Source: Aeromicrobium panaciterrae (GTDB lineage: Bacteria > Actinomycetota > Actinomycetes > Propionibacteriales > Nocardioidaceae). Taken from it: 64,000 nt of DNA. Shown piece by piece: positions 30,199-38,830 of this stretch. Position 1 is the first letter of the stretch. Every line of letters begins with the position of its first letter. The notes beneath the pieces were generated by a model. It searched no databases. It saw nothing but the letters and a program-made list of their open reading frames with translations, and was not told the DNA's origin. The stretch is taken from NCBI RefSeq assembly GCF_031457275.1, contig NZ_JAVDWH010000001.1, positions 2,480,001 to 2,544,000 of the forward strand. The letters run 5' to 3'. The position numbers and the translations under genes were made by a program.

Positions 30199-31752
30199 TC
30201 AGTGGAAGAAGTGCCGGGTACCGGTGACGTACATGGTCACGCCTGCAGCGTTGGCTGCCTCGATCACCGAGTCGTCACGGATCGATCCACCGGGCTGCAC
30301 GATCGCGCGTACGCCGGCAGCAATCAGGATCTCAGGACCATCGGGGAACGGGAAGAATGCGTCGGACGCAGCGACGGAACCCACCGCGCGCTCGGACCCG
30401 GCCCGCTCCACAGCAAGCTTGCACGAGTCGACACGGTTGACCTGACCCATGCCGACGCCGACCGAGGCGCCGTCCTTGGCCAGCAGGATCGCGTTGGACT
30501 TCACAGCACGGCAGGCAGTCCAGGCAAACGCGAGGTCGGCGAGCGTGGCCTCGTCAGCGGGTTCGCCAGCAACGAGCGTCCAGCTCGACGGGGCATCACC
30601 CTCGGCATCAACGCGGTCCACCTTCTGGAGCAGTACGCCGCCACTCACCGGGCGCAGCTCAACTGGTGAGCGGCCGGCGTCGACCGGTACCTGGAGGATG
30701 CGGATGTTCTTCTTGGCCTGGAGGATCTCCAGCGCGCCGGGCTCATAGTCCGGAGCGACGATGACCTCGGTGAAGACTTCAGCGACCTGCTGGGCCATCG
30801 CGACGCTGACCGGACGATTGGCGGCAATGACGCCACCAAAAGCCGATACGGGGTCGCACGCATGGGCTCGGGCATGCGCCTCGCCAACATCAGCTCCGAC
30901 TGCGATCCCACACGGGTTGGCGTGCTTGATGATCGCCACTGCTGGCGCCTCGAAGTCGCCTGCTGCGCGCCGCGCAGCGTCCGTGTCGACGTAGTTGTTG
31001 TAGCTCATTTCCTTGCCGTGCAGCTGCACGGCATTCGCGAGACCGCCGCGGCCAGACGTGTAGAGCGCGGCAGGCTGGTGCGGGTTCTCGCCGTACCGCA
31101 GGACAGCTGAGCGTTCCCACGTCGCACCCAGGAAGTCCGGGAAGATCGAATCGGTGGGCTGTACGTACGCCGACGCGAACCACGACGCGACCGCGACGTC
31201 ATACGCCGCAGTGTGTGCGAACGCCTGGGCAGCGAGCTGCTTGCGCTGTTCAAGCGTGAACCCGCCGGCGGCGAGTGCCTCGCGGAGCGAGTCGTACTGA
31301 GCCGTCGACGTCACGACGGCAACGCTCGGGTGGTTCTTGGCCGCCGCTCGAACCATCGACGGTCCGCCGATGTCGATCTGCTCGACACACTCGTCCGGAG
31401 TCGCTCCGGAGGCAACGGTCTCGGTGAACGGGTAGAGGTTGACGATCACGACGTCGAACGGCTCGATGCCGAGGTCGGCGAGCTGGGCGACATGCGAGTC
31501 GAGTCGCAGGTCGGCCAGGATGCCGGCGTGTACGCGCGGGTGCAGCGTCTTGACCCGACCATCGAGGCACTCGGGGAACTCCGTCAGCTGCTCGACAGGA
31601 GTCACCGGTACGCCTGCCGACTCGATCGTCTTGGCGGTGGAACCAGTCGACACGATCGCAACGCCTGCTGCGTGCAGGTCGCGGGCGAGCTCTTCGAGGC
31701 CGGTCTTGTCATAGACCGAGATCAGGGCACGCTTGAGGGGACGGGTTGTCAT
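30199..31752 (-). CDS. purH: Bifunctional AICAR transformylase/IMP cyclohydrolase
   Basis: A 517-residue enzyme for the last two steps of IMP synthesis. The N-terminal MGS-like cyclohydrolase begins [20 protein letters not shown] and has [20 protein letters not shown] and [18 protein letters not shown]. The C-terminal transformylase has the Lys-His region [14 protein letters not shown], plus [24 protein letters not shown] [18 protein letters not shown], and [16 protein letters not shown]. The ATG overlaps the purN stop by four bases. It uses 10-formyltetrahydrofolate, tying it to folD and purU in this window. Confidence 0.97.
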   Translation of the reverse strand: MTTRPLKRALISVYDKTGLEELARDLHAAGVAIVSTGSTAKTIESAGVPVTPVEQLTEFPECLDGRVKTLHPRVHAGILADLRLDSHVAQLADLGIEPFDVVIVNLYPFTETVASGATPDECVEQIDIGGPSMVRAAAKNHPSVAVVTSTAQYDSLREALAAGGFTLEQRKQLAAQAFAHTAAYDVAVASWFASAYVQPTDSIFPDFLGATWERSAVLRYGENPHQPAALYTSGRGGLANAVQLHGKEMSYNNYVDTDAARRAAGDFEAPAVAIIKHANPCGIAVGADVGEAHARAHACDPVSAFGGVIAANRPVSVAMAQQVAEVFTEVIVAPDYEPGALEILQAKKNIRILQVPVDAGRSPVELRPVSGGVLLQKVDRVDAEGDAPSSWTLVAGEPADEATLADLAFAWTACRAVKSNAILLAKDGASVGVGMGQVNRVDSCKLAVERAGSERAVGSVAASDAFFPFPDGPEILIAAGVRAIVQPGGSIRDDSVIEAANAAGVTMYVTGTRHFFH

Positions 31753-32393
31753 GTAGGAGCTCCTCCGAGGCGCACGGCCCGGTCATCGATATGGAAGTCT
31801 GAACGGGCCAGCGTGCCGACCCATTCGACGAGCATGGCCCGCTCGCTGGTCTTGATGCGTTGATGCAGCTTCTCTTCGTCATCATCGTCGAGCACAGGCA
31901 CTGCAACCTGAGCCACGATCGGTCCAGTGTCGACACCCTCGTCGACCACGAACAGCGTCGCGCCGGTGACCTTCACGCCGTACGCGAGGGCATCGCGGGG
32001 CCCATGCATGCCTGGGAAGGCGGGCGAGAGCGCCGGGTGGGTGTTGAGCGTTCGGCCGCCGAAGCGGGCGAGGAATGCGGGGCCGGTCAGTTTCAGGAAT
32101 CCGGCGAGTACGACGAGATCCGGCGCATGAGCAGCGACGGCTTCGGCGAGGGCAACGTCCCAGGCCGCGCGATCGGCGTACGACTTCGTCTCGAGGACGA
32201 ACGTCTCGATGCCGTGCTTCTCTGCGCGCTCCAGAGCCAGAATGTCGCCGCGATCCGCACCGACGGCGACGATCTCGACGCCGTAGTCAGGTTTGGTCGA
32301 CGCGTCGATCAGGGCTTGGAGATTTGTCCCGCTTCCAGAGACGAGCACCACGACTCGAGCTGGTGACTCCGGGCTTCGTGGCACGGTCACCAC
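31749..32393 (-). CDS. purN: Phosphoribosylglycinamide formyltransferase
   Basis: GAR transformylase, about 214 residues, adding a formyl group from 10-formyltetrahydrofolate in purine synthesis. The phosphate-binding loop [17 protein letters not shown] is near the N-terminus and the catalytic block is [20 protein letters not shown], followed by [20 protein letters not shown]. Several in-frame starts exist (GTG at 32393, 32390 or 32384; TTG at 32417) and none has a good ribosome binding site. All lie inside the end of the DUF6350 gene, so translation is probably coupled. It overlaps purH by ATGA. Confidence 0.93.
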   Translation of the reverse strand: MVTVPRSPESPARVVVLVSGSGTNLQALIDASTKPDYGVEIVAVGADRGDILALERAEKHGIETFVLETKSYADRAAWDVALAEAVAAHAPDLVVLAGFLKLTGPAFLARFGGRTLNTHPALSPAFPGMHGPRDALAYGVKVTGATLFVVDEGVDTGPIVAQVAVPVLDDDDEEKLHQRIKTSERAMLVEWVGTLARSDFHIDDRAVRLGGAPT

Positions 32394-33501
32394 GATAGTG
32401 GCCGAGCACTGCGCCAAGTGCGCCGCCCAGCGCCATCACGGGTACGGCGACCAGAAGCGGAGTCAGTGTCGGCGGACCAGCATCGGCCATGCGGCCGGGT
32501 CCAATCGCTCCACCCGACACCGCGATCAGCAATCCGAGCGCCAACCCGGCGACTCCCCCGGCTGCCGCGCCCAGACCAACACGGGTCAGCAGGTCTTCGC
32601 GATCACGTACTTCGACCCGCCAGCCGGCGATCATGCCTGCGACCAGCGGGATGAGACCGAGCAGGAACACCCAACCCGCAAACTCCCCCGGCGCTGGAAG
32701 CGCAGCAAAGATCGGCAGGCCGGGAACTTCACCCAATTGGGCGCCAGTCAGGTCGACGCTGGTGTCAGTGCCGAGAGCAAAACCAGGACCGATCAGAGCC
32801 GAAGCGGTCCACAGGACGAGCGTCGGAATCGCCAGCAGGCACCCGACCGCGAGCGCCAGGCCCCCACCGAATCCCGGATCGAGTACGGCCCAGAGGTCAC
32901 CAGCGCGTGAGACGTGGAGGACCAGCAGTGCCAGCACGATCGTCGCGGACGATGCCAGTACGGCAATGATCGCCGGCACTGACGCGCGTAGGACAGCGCG
33001 GGCGTCGACATTGGGAGTCGGCCACAGGTCGGCGGTTGCCTTGTGTCGCATAGCCGCACCAACGGCCGCGCCGATCCCGCCAACGATGAATGCGCCGATG
33101 GCTGCGCGTACCGCCGAGGTGTGAATGTCGCCCGCATTGGATGCCGCCGAGGTGACGCCAGCAACGACTCCGTACGCGCCCGCCGTCGCTGCCGCAAAAG
33201 CTGGCAGCTCGACCGGATCGGCGACCACCCACTGCGTGGTGACCGCCACGATCGCGAGGCACATCAAGGTCGCACCAACCGGTACGAGACCCAGCGAAAC
33301 GTCTCCCGCGTCCAACCCCGACCCCAGCGAGACCAACCACGTACGAGCAGACGATCGGGAGAACCCGGAGAACGACAAGTCGTCCGAACCCCGTGCTGCG
33401 AGGACGAACACCGCAGAGACGGCGAGAGACCCGACCGCGGAGAGGATCGCCGTCAGGAATGCGGGCCGCAAGAAGGACGGCGTGGACGGCTCAGGCACCA
33501 C
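32287..33501 (-). CDS. DUF6350 multi-pass membrane protein
   Basis: A 404-residue integral membrane protein with about 9-10 hydrophobic segments, matching the DUF6350 proteins found directly upstream of purN in actinobacteria. Wording such as AFLTAILSAVGSLAVSAVFV at the N-terminus and LPAFAAATAGAYGVVAGVTS supports membrane location. Function is uncharacterised; a cell-division membrane protein of mycobacteria has been placed in this group, which I cannot confirm here. GTG start at 33501 with GGGAGG 6 nt upstream. Its last about 100 nt overlap purN in another frame, and the charged tail ([19 protein letters not shown]) is coded there. Confidence 0.85.
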   Translation of the reverse strand: MVPEPSTPSFLRPAFLTAILSAVGSLAVSAVFVLAARGSDDLSFSGFSRSSARTWLVSLGSGLDAGDVSLGLVPVGATLMCLAIVAVTTQWVVADPVELPAFAAATAGAYGVVAGVTSAASNAGDIHTSAVRAAIGAFIVGGIGAAVGAAMRHKATADLWPTPNVDARAVLRASVPAIIAVLASSATIVLALLVLHVSRAGDLWAVLDPGFGGGLALAVGCLLAIPTLVLWTASALIGPGFALGTDTSVDLTGAQLGEVPGLPIFAALPAPGEFAGWVFLLGLIPLVAGMIAGWRVEVRDREDLLTRVGLGAAAGGVAGLALGLLIAVSGGAIGPGRMADAGPPTLTPLLVAVPVMALGGALGAVLGHYRGDRATKPGVTSSSRGARLWKRDKSPSPDRRVDQT

Positions 33502-33566
33502 TTCATCCTCCCTGTAAAGTTGCGGCGTTGTAGACAGGCACGCCGGGACGACGAGGGAGGCTGGAC

Positions 33567-35378
33567 ATGACTCGCGTCGACGAGTTCAACAGCTTCTACA
33601 CCTCCACCTTCTCCCAGGCCCTCCAAGTCATGTACGCCGTCAGCGGTGACCGTCAGGTCGCATTCGAGTCGACCGTCGACGCCTACCGCCGCGCCTGGCG
33701 CGACTGGTCCAAGATCCGCGAGGGCAACCCACTCGCATACGTACGTAACGAAGCGTGGAAGCTGACCGGCCTGAGCCGAGGCACTCACCCGCTGCGCCGC
33801 AAGCACGAAGAAGACAGCGACATCCAGCTCCTTGAGGCCCTCGGCGAGATGACGGTCACCGACAGACGCCTGATCGTGCTCATGACGCTCGGCAACACCG
33901 ACCTCGAAGAGGCGTCGCAGGAAGTCAACCTGCCCGCCGAGGAGGGCATCGAGAGCGTCACCAACGCGCTCGCCGCGCTCGAGACCAAGCTCGGCCAATC
34001 GATCGACGAGATCGAACGCCGTATGAACGGACTCGGCCAGGCCACCGCTTCGTTCCAGCAGCCGACACCCGCCACAATCCGCAAGGCAGCCAAGCGCGGA
34101 CGCCAGCGCAACACGGTGATCCTGGTCGCCGCATCGGTCGCGCTCGCGATCGGCGGCGGATTCATCGTCACCGAAGGTGACGCCCTCGACAGCCGCGCCT
34201 CGCTCCCCTACCGCGAGAAAATCGGTGCGGAGCGAACAGACGTGGTGCTCGATGCCGAGAACATTGACAGCGGCAACCTGCTGACGCTCGAGCAGGTTGG
34301 CCAGCTCGACGTCCAGAGTGTGTGGTCGGTTGAAAACACCGACGAGAACATCGACAACACGACGCCGTACGCGACGTGCCCGGTCAAGCGTTTCGCTGAC
34401 AGCGACCCTCTCAAGGTGCTCGTACGCACCTGGACAGCGAACGGCAAGGACAAGGAGCGCGTCGCACAGGCCATTGAGGTCTCTCGCAGCACCAAGATCG
34501 CCGACGCCGCCTACCGCCGTCTGGTGCGCTGGTACTCCGACTGCCAGCACCCCCGCGTACAGCTCGTCGACTCGTACTCGGTGAAGCGACCAGCCGGCGA
34601 CTTCCAAATCCTGCTCCTGCGCTCGCACTCGACTCCCGTACGTACGTTCACGGTCGGCTTCAGCCACTCCGGCAACGTCACCAGCACGCTTGTGCACGAG
34701 GTTGACGGTGCGATCGGACCGAGAATCGGCTCCTTCGCCCGTACGCTCAACAACTCCGTTTCACGCCTGTGCGCCGACACCGGCGGCAATTGCACGGACC
34801 TGATCTCATACCAGCGGACGGAGCCCCCGCGTACCTCGGAGGATCCTGCGTTCCTCGGCATCGTGGACCTTCCACCGATTGCCGAGATCGATCGAGTCTG
34901 GGTGGGCGTCAAGGCCTTCTCGGCGGCCAAGGTCAACCCCGCCGCAACGGGCTGCGATCGAGCCGACTTCTCCGCGATCAAGACTGCAAAGTCCAAGTTG
35001 TTTGTGATTCCCCAGGCCAAGGACCTCCCCAAGGAGTTCGGTGTCGCCGAGACCATCGGCCACTTCCCCAGCGAAAAGCTGGCCAAGGAATTCGTCCAGA
35101 CCATCAGCGACCGGGTCAATGAGTGTGGGGTCAAGAACCTGACCGCCGAAGTCGACCAGCGCGACTCGTTCAGGACGACCCAGTACGTCGGCAAGACCTG
35201 GCGCATCAGCCTTGAAGTCACCAAGGGGCACCGCATCACCTTCCGCGGCGCGATCATCAGGCGAGGCTCGGACGTCGCCCAGGTGACGTTCACGCCGTCA
35301 GGCAAGTTCGACGTGTCGTCCAAGGTGTTCGAGGCCGTCGCCGCCCGTGCGGGCGCTCGGCTGCGCTTCGGCGAATAG
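33567..35378 (+). CDS. Membrane-anchored protein with degenerate ECF sigma-like N-terminal domain
   Basis: A 603-residue protein not matched to a named family. Residues about 5-70 resemble sigma region 2 of SigE-type ECF factors (QVMYAVSGDRQVAFESTVDA, then YRRAWRDWSKIREGNPLAYV). Residues about 90-143 resemble region 4 (ALGEMTVTDRRLIVLMTLG), but the presumed recognition helix is acidic (TDLEEASQEVNLPAEEGIES). A basic stretch (RKAAKRGRQR) precedes one membrane helix at about 183-202. The remaining 400 residues would be outside the cell and hold several cysteines (ATCPVK, SDCQHP, RLCADTGGNCTDL, GCDRAD, NECGVK), suggesting disulfides. It may be a surface sensor whose cytoplasmic part no longer binds DNA. 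A bidirectional terminator separates it from sucD. Confidence 0.7.
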   Translation: MTRVDEFNSFYTSTFSQALQVMYAVSGDRQVAFESTVDAYRRAWRDWSKIREGNPLAYVRNEAWKLTGLSRGTHPLRRKHEEDSDIQLLEALGEMTVTDRRLIVLMTLGNTDLEEASQEVNLPAEEGIESVTNALAALETKLGQSIDEIERRMNGLGQATASFQQPTPATIRKAAKRGRQRNTVILVAASVALAIGGGFIVTEGDALDSRASLPYREKIGAERTDVVLDAENIDSGNLLTLEQVGQLDVQSVWSVENTDENIDNTTPYATCPVKRFADSDPLKVLVRTWTANGKDKERVAQAIEVSRSTKIADAAYRRLVRWYSDCQHPRVQLVDSYSVKRPAGDFQILLLRSHSTPVRTFTVGFSHSGNVTSTLVHEVDGAIGPRIGSFARTLNNSVSRLCADTGGNCTDLISYQRTEPPRTSEDPAFLGIVDLPPIAEIDRVWVGVKAFSAAKVNPAATGCDRADFSAIKTAKSKLFVIPQAKDLPKEFGVAETIGHFPSEKLAKEFVQTISDRVNECGVKNLTAEVDQRDSFRTTQYVGKTWRISLEVTKGHRITFRGAIIRRGSDVAQVTFTPSGKFDVSSKVFEAVAARAGARLRFGE

Positions 35379-35386
35379 CAAGAACC

Positions 35387-35411
35387 CCCCTCCCGCCAGG
35401 CGGAAGAGGGG
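35387..35411. terminator. Bidirectional terminator before sucD
   Basis: CCCCTCCCGCC pairs with GGCGG and GAGGGG, with two bulged A residues and a one-base loop, between two convergent genes. Confidence 0.75.
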
Positions 35412-35428
35412 CTCTCGCCGTACGTACC

Positions 35429-36325
35429 TCAGAGGTTCTTGAGGATCTCTCGCATCAGTTCAGCCGTCTCGGACGGCGTCTTGCCGACCTTGACGCCCGC
35501 TGCTTCGAGCGCTTCCTTCTTGCCCTGCGCCGTACCGGCACCGTCGGAGACGATGGCGCCAGCGTGGCCCATCGTCTTGCCCTCGGGAGCCGTGAAGCCT
35601 GCGACGTAGCCGACGACCGGCTTCGTGACGTGCTCCTTGATGTACGCGGCTGCCTTCTCCTCGGCGTCGCCACCGATCTCGCCGATCATGACGATCGCCT
35701 TGGTGTCGGGGTCAGCCTCGAATGCCTCGAGCGCATCGATGTGCGTGGTGCCGATGATGGGGTCACCACCGATACCGATAGCGGTCGAGAAACCGAAGTC
35801 GCGAAGCTCGAACATCATCTGGTAGGTCAGCGTTCCCGACTTGGAGACGAGACCGATCGGACCCGTGCCAGCGATGTTCGCGGGCGTGATGCCTGCGAGC
35901 GCCTCGCCGGGGGTGATGATGCCGGGGCAGTTCGGACCGATGATGCGCGTCTTCTTGCCCTGGGCGTAGGCCCAGAACTCGGCGCTGTCCTGGATCGGGA
36001 CACCTTCAGTGATGATCACCAGCAGGCCGATCTCGGCGTCGATTGCCTCGACGACAGCGTCCTGGGTGAACGCAGGCGGCACGAAAGCGACCGACACGTC
36101 GGCGCCAGTCTTCTCGATGGCCTCGGAGACCGATCCGAAGACCGGAAGCTCGACCTTGGTGCCTGACGCGTCGACGTGCTCGACGGTCGTGCCGGCCTTG
36201 CGTGCGTTGACGCCACCGACGACCTGGGTACCGGCTGCGAGCATGCGAGCGGTGTGCTTGGAACCCTCACCGCCGGTGATGCCCTGGACGATGACTTTGG
36301 AGTCCTTGTTCAAAAAGATCGACAT
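35429..36325 (-). CDS. sucD: Succinyl-CoA synthetase alpha subunit
   Basis: A 298-residue subunit binding CoA and carrying the phosphohistidine. The N-terminal CoA-binding Rossmann segment is [20 protein letters not shown]. The active-site motif around the phosphorylated His is [20 protein letters not shown], and [13 protein letters not shown] is also diagnostic. It starts 2 nt after the sucC stop, with AGGAGCC inside the sucC end as ribosome binding site. Together with SucC it makes ATP or GTP from succinyl-CoA, one step before the succinate dehydrogenase at 2.4-5.9 kb. Confidence 0.97.
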   Translation of the reverse strand: MSIFLNKDSKVIVQGITGGEGSKHTARMLAAGTQVVGGVNARKAGTTVEHVDASGTKVELPVFGSVSEAIEKTGADVSVAFVPPAFTQDAVVEAIDAEIGLLVIITEGVPIQDSAEFWAYAQGKKTRIIGPNCPGIITPGEALAGITPANIAGTGPIGLVSKSGTLTYQMMFELRDFGFSTAIGIGGDPIIGTTHIDALEAFEADPDTKAIVMIGEIGGDAEEKAAAYIKEHVTKPVVGYVAGFTAPEGKTMGHAGAIVSDGAGTAQGKKEALEAAGVKVGKTPSETAELMREILKNL

Positions 36326-36327
36326 GT

Positions 36328-37500
36328 TCAGGCTCCTTCGTGTGCGAACTGGGCAGCCCGGTCGGCAGCGCCGTCCATGGTCTCGACCTGGGTCACGAGC
36401 GGGTGGTTGAGCTCGTTGAGGATCGCGCGGCCTTCGTCGACGTTGTTGCCGTCGAGACGTACGACCAGCGGCTTCGTGGCGTTGTCACCGAGGAGCTCGA
36501 GAGCGCCCTTGATGCCGTTGGCGACTGCGTCGCACGAGGTAATGCCGCCGAAGACGTTCACGAACACGGACTTGACCTGCTCGTCACCGAGGATGACGTC
36601 AAGGCCGTCGGCCATGACCTGCGCCGAGGCGCCTCCGCCGATGTCGAGGAAGTTGGCCGGCTTGACGCCGCCGTGGTTCTCACCGGCATAGGCGACAACG
36701 TCGAGCGTGCTCATGACGAGCCCTGCGCCGTTGCCGATGATGCCGACTTCGCCGTCGAGCTTGACGTAGTTGAGGCCCTTGGCCTTGGCCTTCGCCTCGA
36801 GCGGGTCAGCTTCTTCGTGGATGACGAAGTCTTCGTGCTCGGGGTGACGCACTTCGGAGGCGTTGTCGTCGAGCGACACCTTGCCGTCGAGTGCTTCGAG
36901 CTTGTCGCCTTCGAGACGAGCCAGTGGGTTGACCTCGACGAGCGTGGCGTCTTCTTCAACGAAGACCTTCCACAGCGCCTGGACCATCGCTACGGCCTGA
37001 TCGGCGAGCTCAGCGGGGAACTTGGCCTCTTCGACGATCGCGCGAGCCTTCGCCTCGTCGACACCGGTGCCGGCGTCGATCGGGATCTGACGCACTGCCT
37101 CGGGGTTGGTCTTCGCGACCTCTTCGATCTCGACACCACCCTCAACGCTGGCGATGCAGAGGTAGCTGCGGTTCGAGCGGTCCAGCAGGAACGAGAAGTA
37201 GTACTCCTCGACCGGCGGAGTCGCCGGGGTAACCAGAACGCGGTTGACCGGCAGATCCTTGATCGTGAGCGCGAGGATGTTCGTCGCGTGCTCGAAGGCC
37301 TCGTCGGGCGTCTTGGCGAGCTTGACGCCGCCAGCCTTGCCGCGACCGCCTGCCTTGACCTGAGCCTTGACGACGGTCACGCCGCCGAGCTGCTCAGCGG
37401 CAGCCTTGGCTTCTTCTGGTGTCTGTACGACGATGCCGAGCGTCGTCGAGACGCCATGCTTGGCGAAGAGTTCCTTCGCCTGATATTCCATCAAATCCAC
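36328..37500 (-). CDS. sucC: Succinyl-CoA synthetase beta subunit
   Basis: A 390-residue nucleotide-binding subunit. The GTG at 37500 is chosen because it starts [17 protein letters not shown], the family N-terminus, with AAGGGA about 10 nt upstream; an upstream frame would add unrelated residues and an ATG at 37491 is an alternative. The ATP-grasp region has [20 protein letters not shown]. The C-terminal part has [37 protein letters not shown] and [17 protein letters not shown]. First gene of sucCD. Confidence 0.96.
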   Translation of the reverse strand: MDLMEYQAKELFAKHGVSTTLGIVVQTPEEAKAAAEQLGGVTVVKAQVKAGGRGKAGGVKLAKTPDEAFEHATNILALTIKDLPVNRVLVTPATPPVEEYYFSFLLDRSNRSYLCIASVEGGVEIEEVAKTNPEAVRQIPIDAGTGVDEAKARAIVEEAKFPAELADQAVAMVQALWKVFVEEDATLVEVNPLARLEGDKLEALDGKVSLDDNASEVRHPEHEDFVIHEEADPLEAKAKAKGLNYVKLDGEVGIIGNGAGLVMSTLDVVAYAGENHGGVKPANFLDIGGGASAQVMADGLDVILGDEQVKSVFVNVFGGITSCDAVANGIKGALELLGDNATKPLVVRLDGNNVDEGRAILNELNHPLVTQVETMDGAADRAAQFAHEGA

Positions 37501-37585
37501 GGTGTGTCCGTCCCTTGTTGACGTCCTGATTGGCTCAGATGTCGGCCTATTGGCCACAAAAATTGAGCGTGGCGACTCTACTCGC

Positions 37586-37873
37586 TCAAAGGGGGTCCTG
37601 ACGTGTCGGGTCGGTCACACCCGGGGCAGCCGTCAGGCGTACGTGCTGGGCGCCAAGCTGATCGCGCACGGACTCCAACGCTGCAAAGTCGACGTCTCCA
37701 CACACCACAACCTCGTCCGCATCCTCGGCCAGAGCCGTCCGGATGAGCTGTTCCGCGGACTGCCCTCCCCCGGCAAGAACTACCTCGCGGCCAGCGTCCC
37801 GCAGCGTACGAGCGACTGCGAGCGCTTCGTCCCCGTCGCCTGTCGCGCCGACAACAATGCGCTGTTTCGCCAT
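37586..37873 (-). CDS. Small stand-alone cobalamin-binding-fold protein, cofactor motif lost
   Basis: A 95-residue protein resembling the C-terminal B12-binding domain of methylmalonyl-CoA mutase. [20 protein letters not shown] aligns by eye with the mutase segment that begins with the DxHxxG cobalamin motif, and [20 protein letters not shown] followed by [17 protein letters not shown] aligns with the next strands and helices. The histidine that ligates cobalt is absent (GDGDEAL). Length is one flavodoxin-like domain less its end. It lies between sucC and the divergent M23 gene on the sucC strand. Given sucCD next door, a regulatory or vestigial link to the methylmalonyl-CoA route is possible, but cobalamin binding should not be assumed. 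Confidence 0.7.
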   Translation of the reverse strand: MAKQRIVVGATGDGDEALAVARTLRDAGREVVLAGGGQSAEQLIRTALAEDADEVVVCGDVDFAALESVRDQLGAQHVRLTAAPGVTDPTRQDPL

Positions 37874-38023
37874 GGACGCATCGTGTCATGAGGGTGAAGG
37901 TCGTCACATAATGTCGACTTTTCACGCGGGAACGCCTGACCAATGTGTGGATTCGGTTTCGCCTGCACCTGCCGTTGGGCTAGGCTCGTCGAGTCCTGCT
38001 GTCCCCTTTCGGAGGTTTTTTGC

Positions 38024-38809
38024 GTGTCTTCGTCTGCGCCTAAACGCCGACTGGATGTACGCCAGGAGACCCCTAAGCGGGCTTCGAGCGGGAAGCGAGT
38101 CGCCGAAAGGCGCCGAGCTCGCAAGCGCTCCCTTCGACTCACCCCAGCCATGGCAGGCGCATTCGCGCTCATCATGGCTGGTTTTGGTTCCGCCGTCGTT
38201 GGTGGCCACGTGGACGACTCCACATTGTCGGCCGGCGACTACCAGACGATTTCCGAGACCTACACCGGCGACGACATCAACAGCGTTGATGTCAGCCGCG
38301 ATTTCGACCGCAAGCTCGATGAGCAGGGCAAGATCCAGGCAGATCAGATGTTGATCGCCCTCGAAGAGCGCGACGACCTCATCAAGAAGACCTCCGCCGA
38401 AGCCAAGAAGAACCAGTGGGTCCTTCCGGTCACCGGCTACCACCTGTCAGCTCGCTTCGGCCAGCGCAGCGGCCTCTGGTCACGTATGCACACGGGCCTC
38501 GACTTCGCCGGACCTTCGGGATCGGCCATCAGCTCGGTTGCTTCAGGCACCGTCAAGTCCACGGGCTACGAAGGCGCATACGGCAACCGCACCGTCATCA
38601 CTCTCCTCGACGGCACCGACATCTGGTACTGCCACCAGAGCCGCATCGCCGTCAGCGTTGGCGAGAAGGTCGGCCCCGGCCAGGTCATCGGCTACACCGG
38701 TTCGACCGGCAATGTCACCGGCCCGCACCTGCACCTCGAAGTGCACCCGGGCGGCGGCGGACCCGTTGACCCGTACGCCGTACTCGTACAGCACGGCATT
38801 CGCCCGTAG
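38024..38809 (+). CDS. M23 family metallopeptidase (peptidoglycan hydrolase)
   Basis: A 261-residue exported zinc peptidase. The GTG at 38024 is set by a perfect GGAGG 8 nt upstream; an upstream ATG in frame would give an implausible cysteine-rich extension. A very basic N-terminus (AERRRARKRSLRL) is followed by one hydrophobic segment (PAMAGAFALIMAGFGSAVVG) that is a signal or anchor. The LytM/M23 domain has the zinc-ligand motifs MHTGLDFAGPSG (HxxxD) and TGPHLHLEVHPGG (HxH). It is expected to cut peptide cross-links in the cell wall. No riboswitch was recognised in its 150-bp upstream region. Confidence 0.92.
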   Translation: MSSSAPKRRLDVRQETPKRASSGKRVAERRRARKRSLRLTPAMAGAFALIMAGFGSAVVGGHVDDSTLSAGDYQTISETYTGDDINSVDVSRDFDRKLDEQGKIQADQMLIALEERDDLIKKTSAEAKKNQWVLPVTGYHLSARFGQRSGLWSRMHTGLDFAGPSGSAISSVASGTVKSTGYEGAYGNRTVITLLDGTDIWYCHQSRIAVSVGEKVGPGQVIGYTGSTGNVTGPHLHLEVHPGGGGPVDPYAVLVQHGIRP

Positions 38810-38830
38810 CTCTCAGCGCTTGTCGACTGG

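Noticed and set aside
37874..38023. Possible c-di-AMP riboswitch before the M23 peptidase
   Set aside because: Such switches often precede cell-wall hydrolase genes in actinobacteria, but the 150 bp here show none of the conserved segments I would expect.
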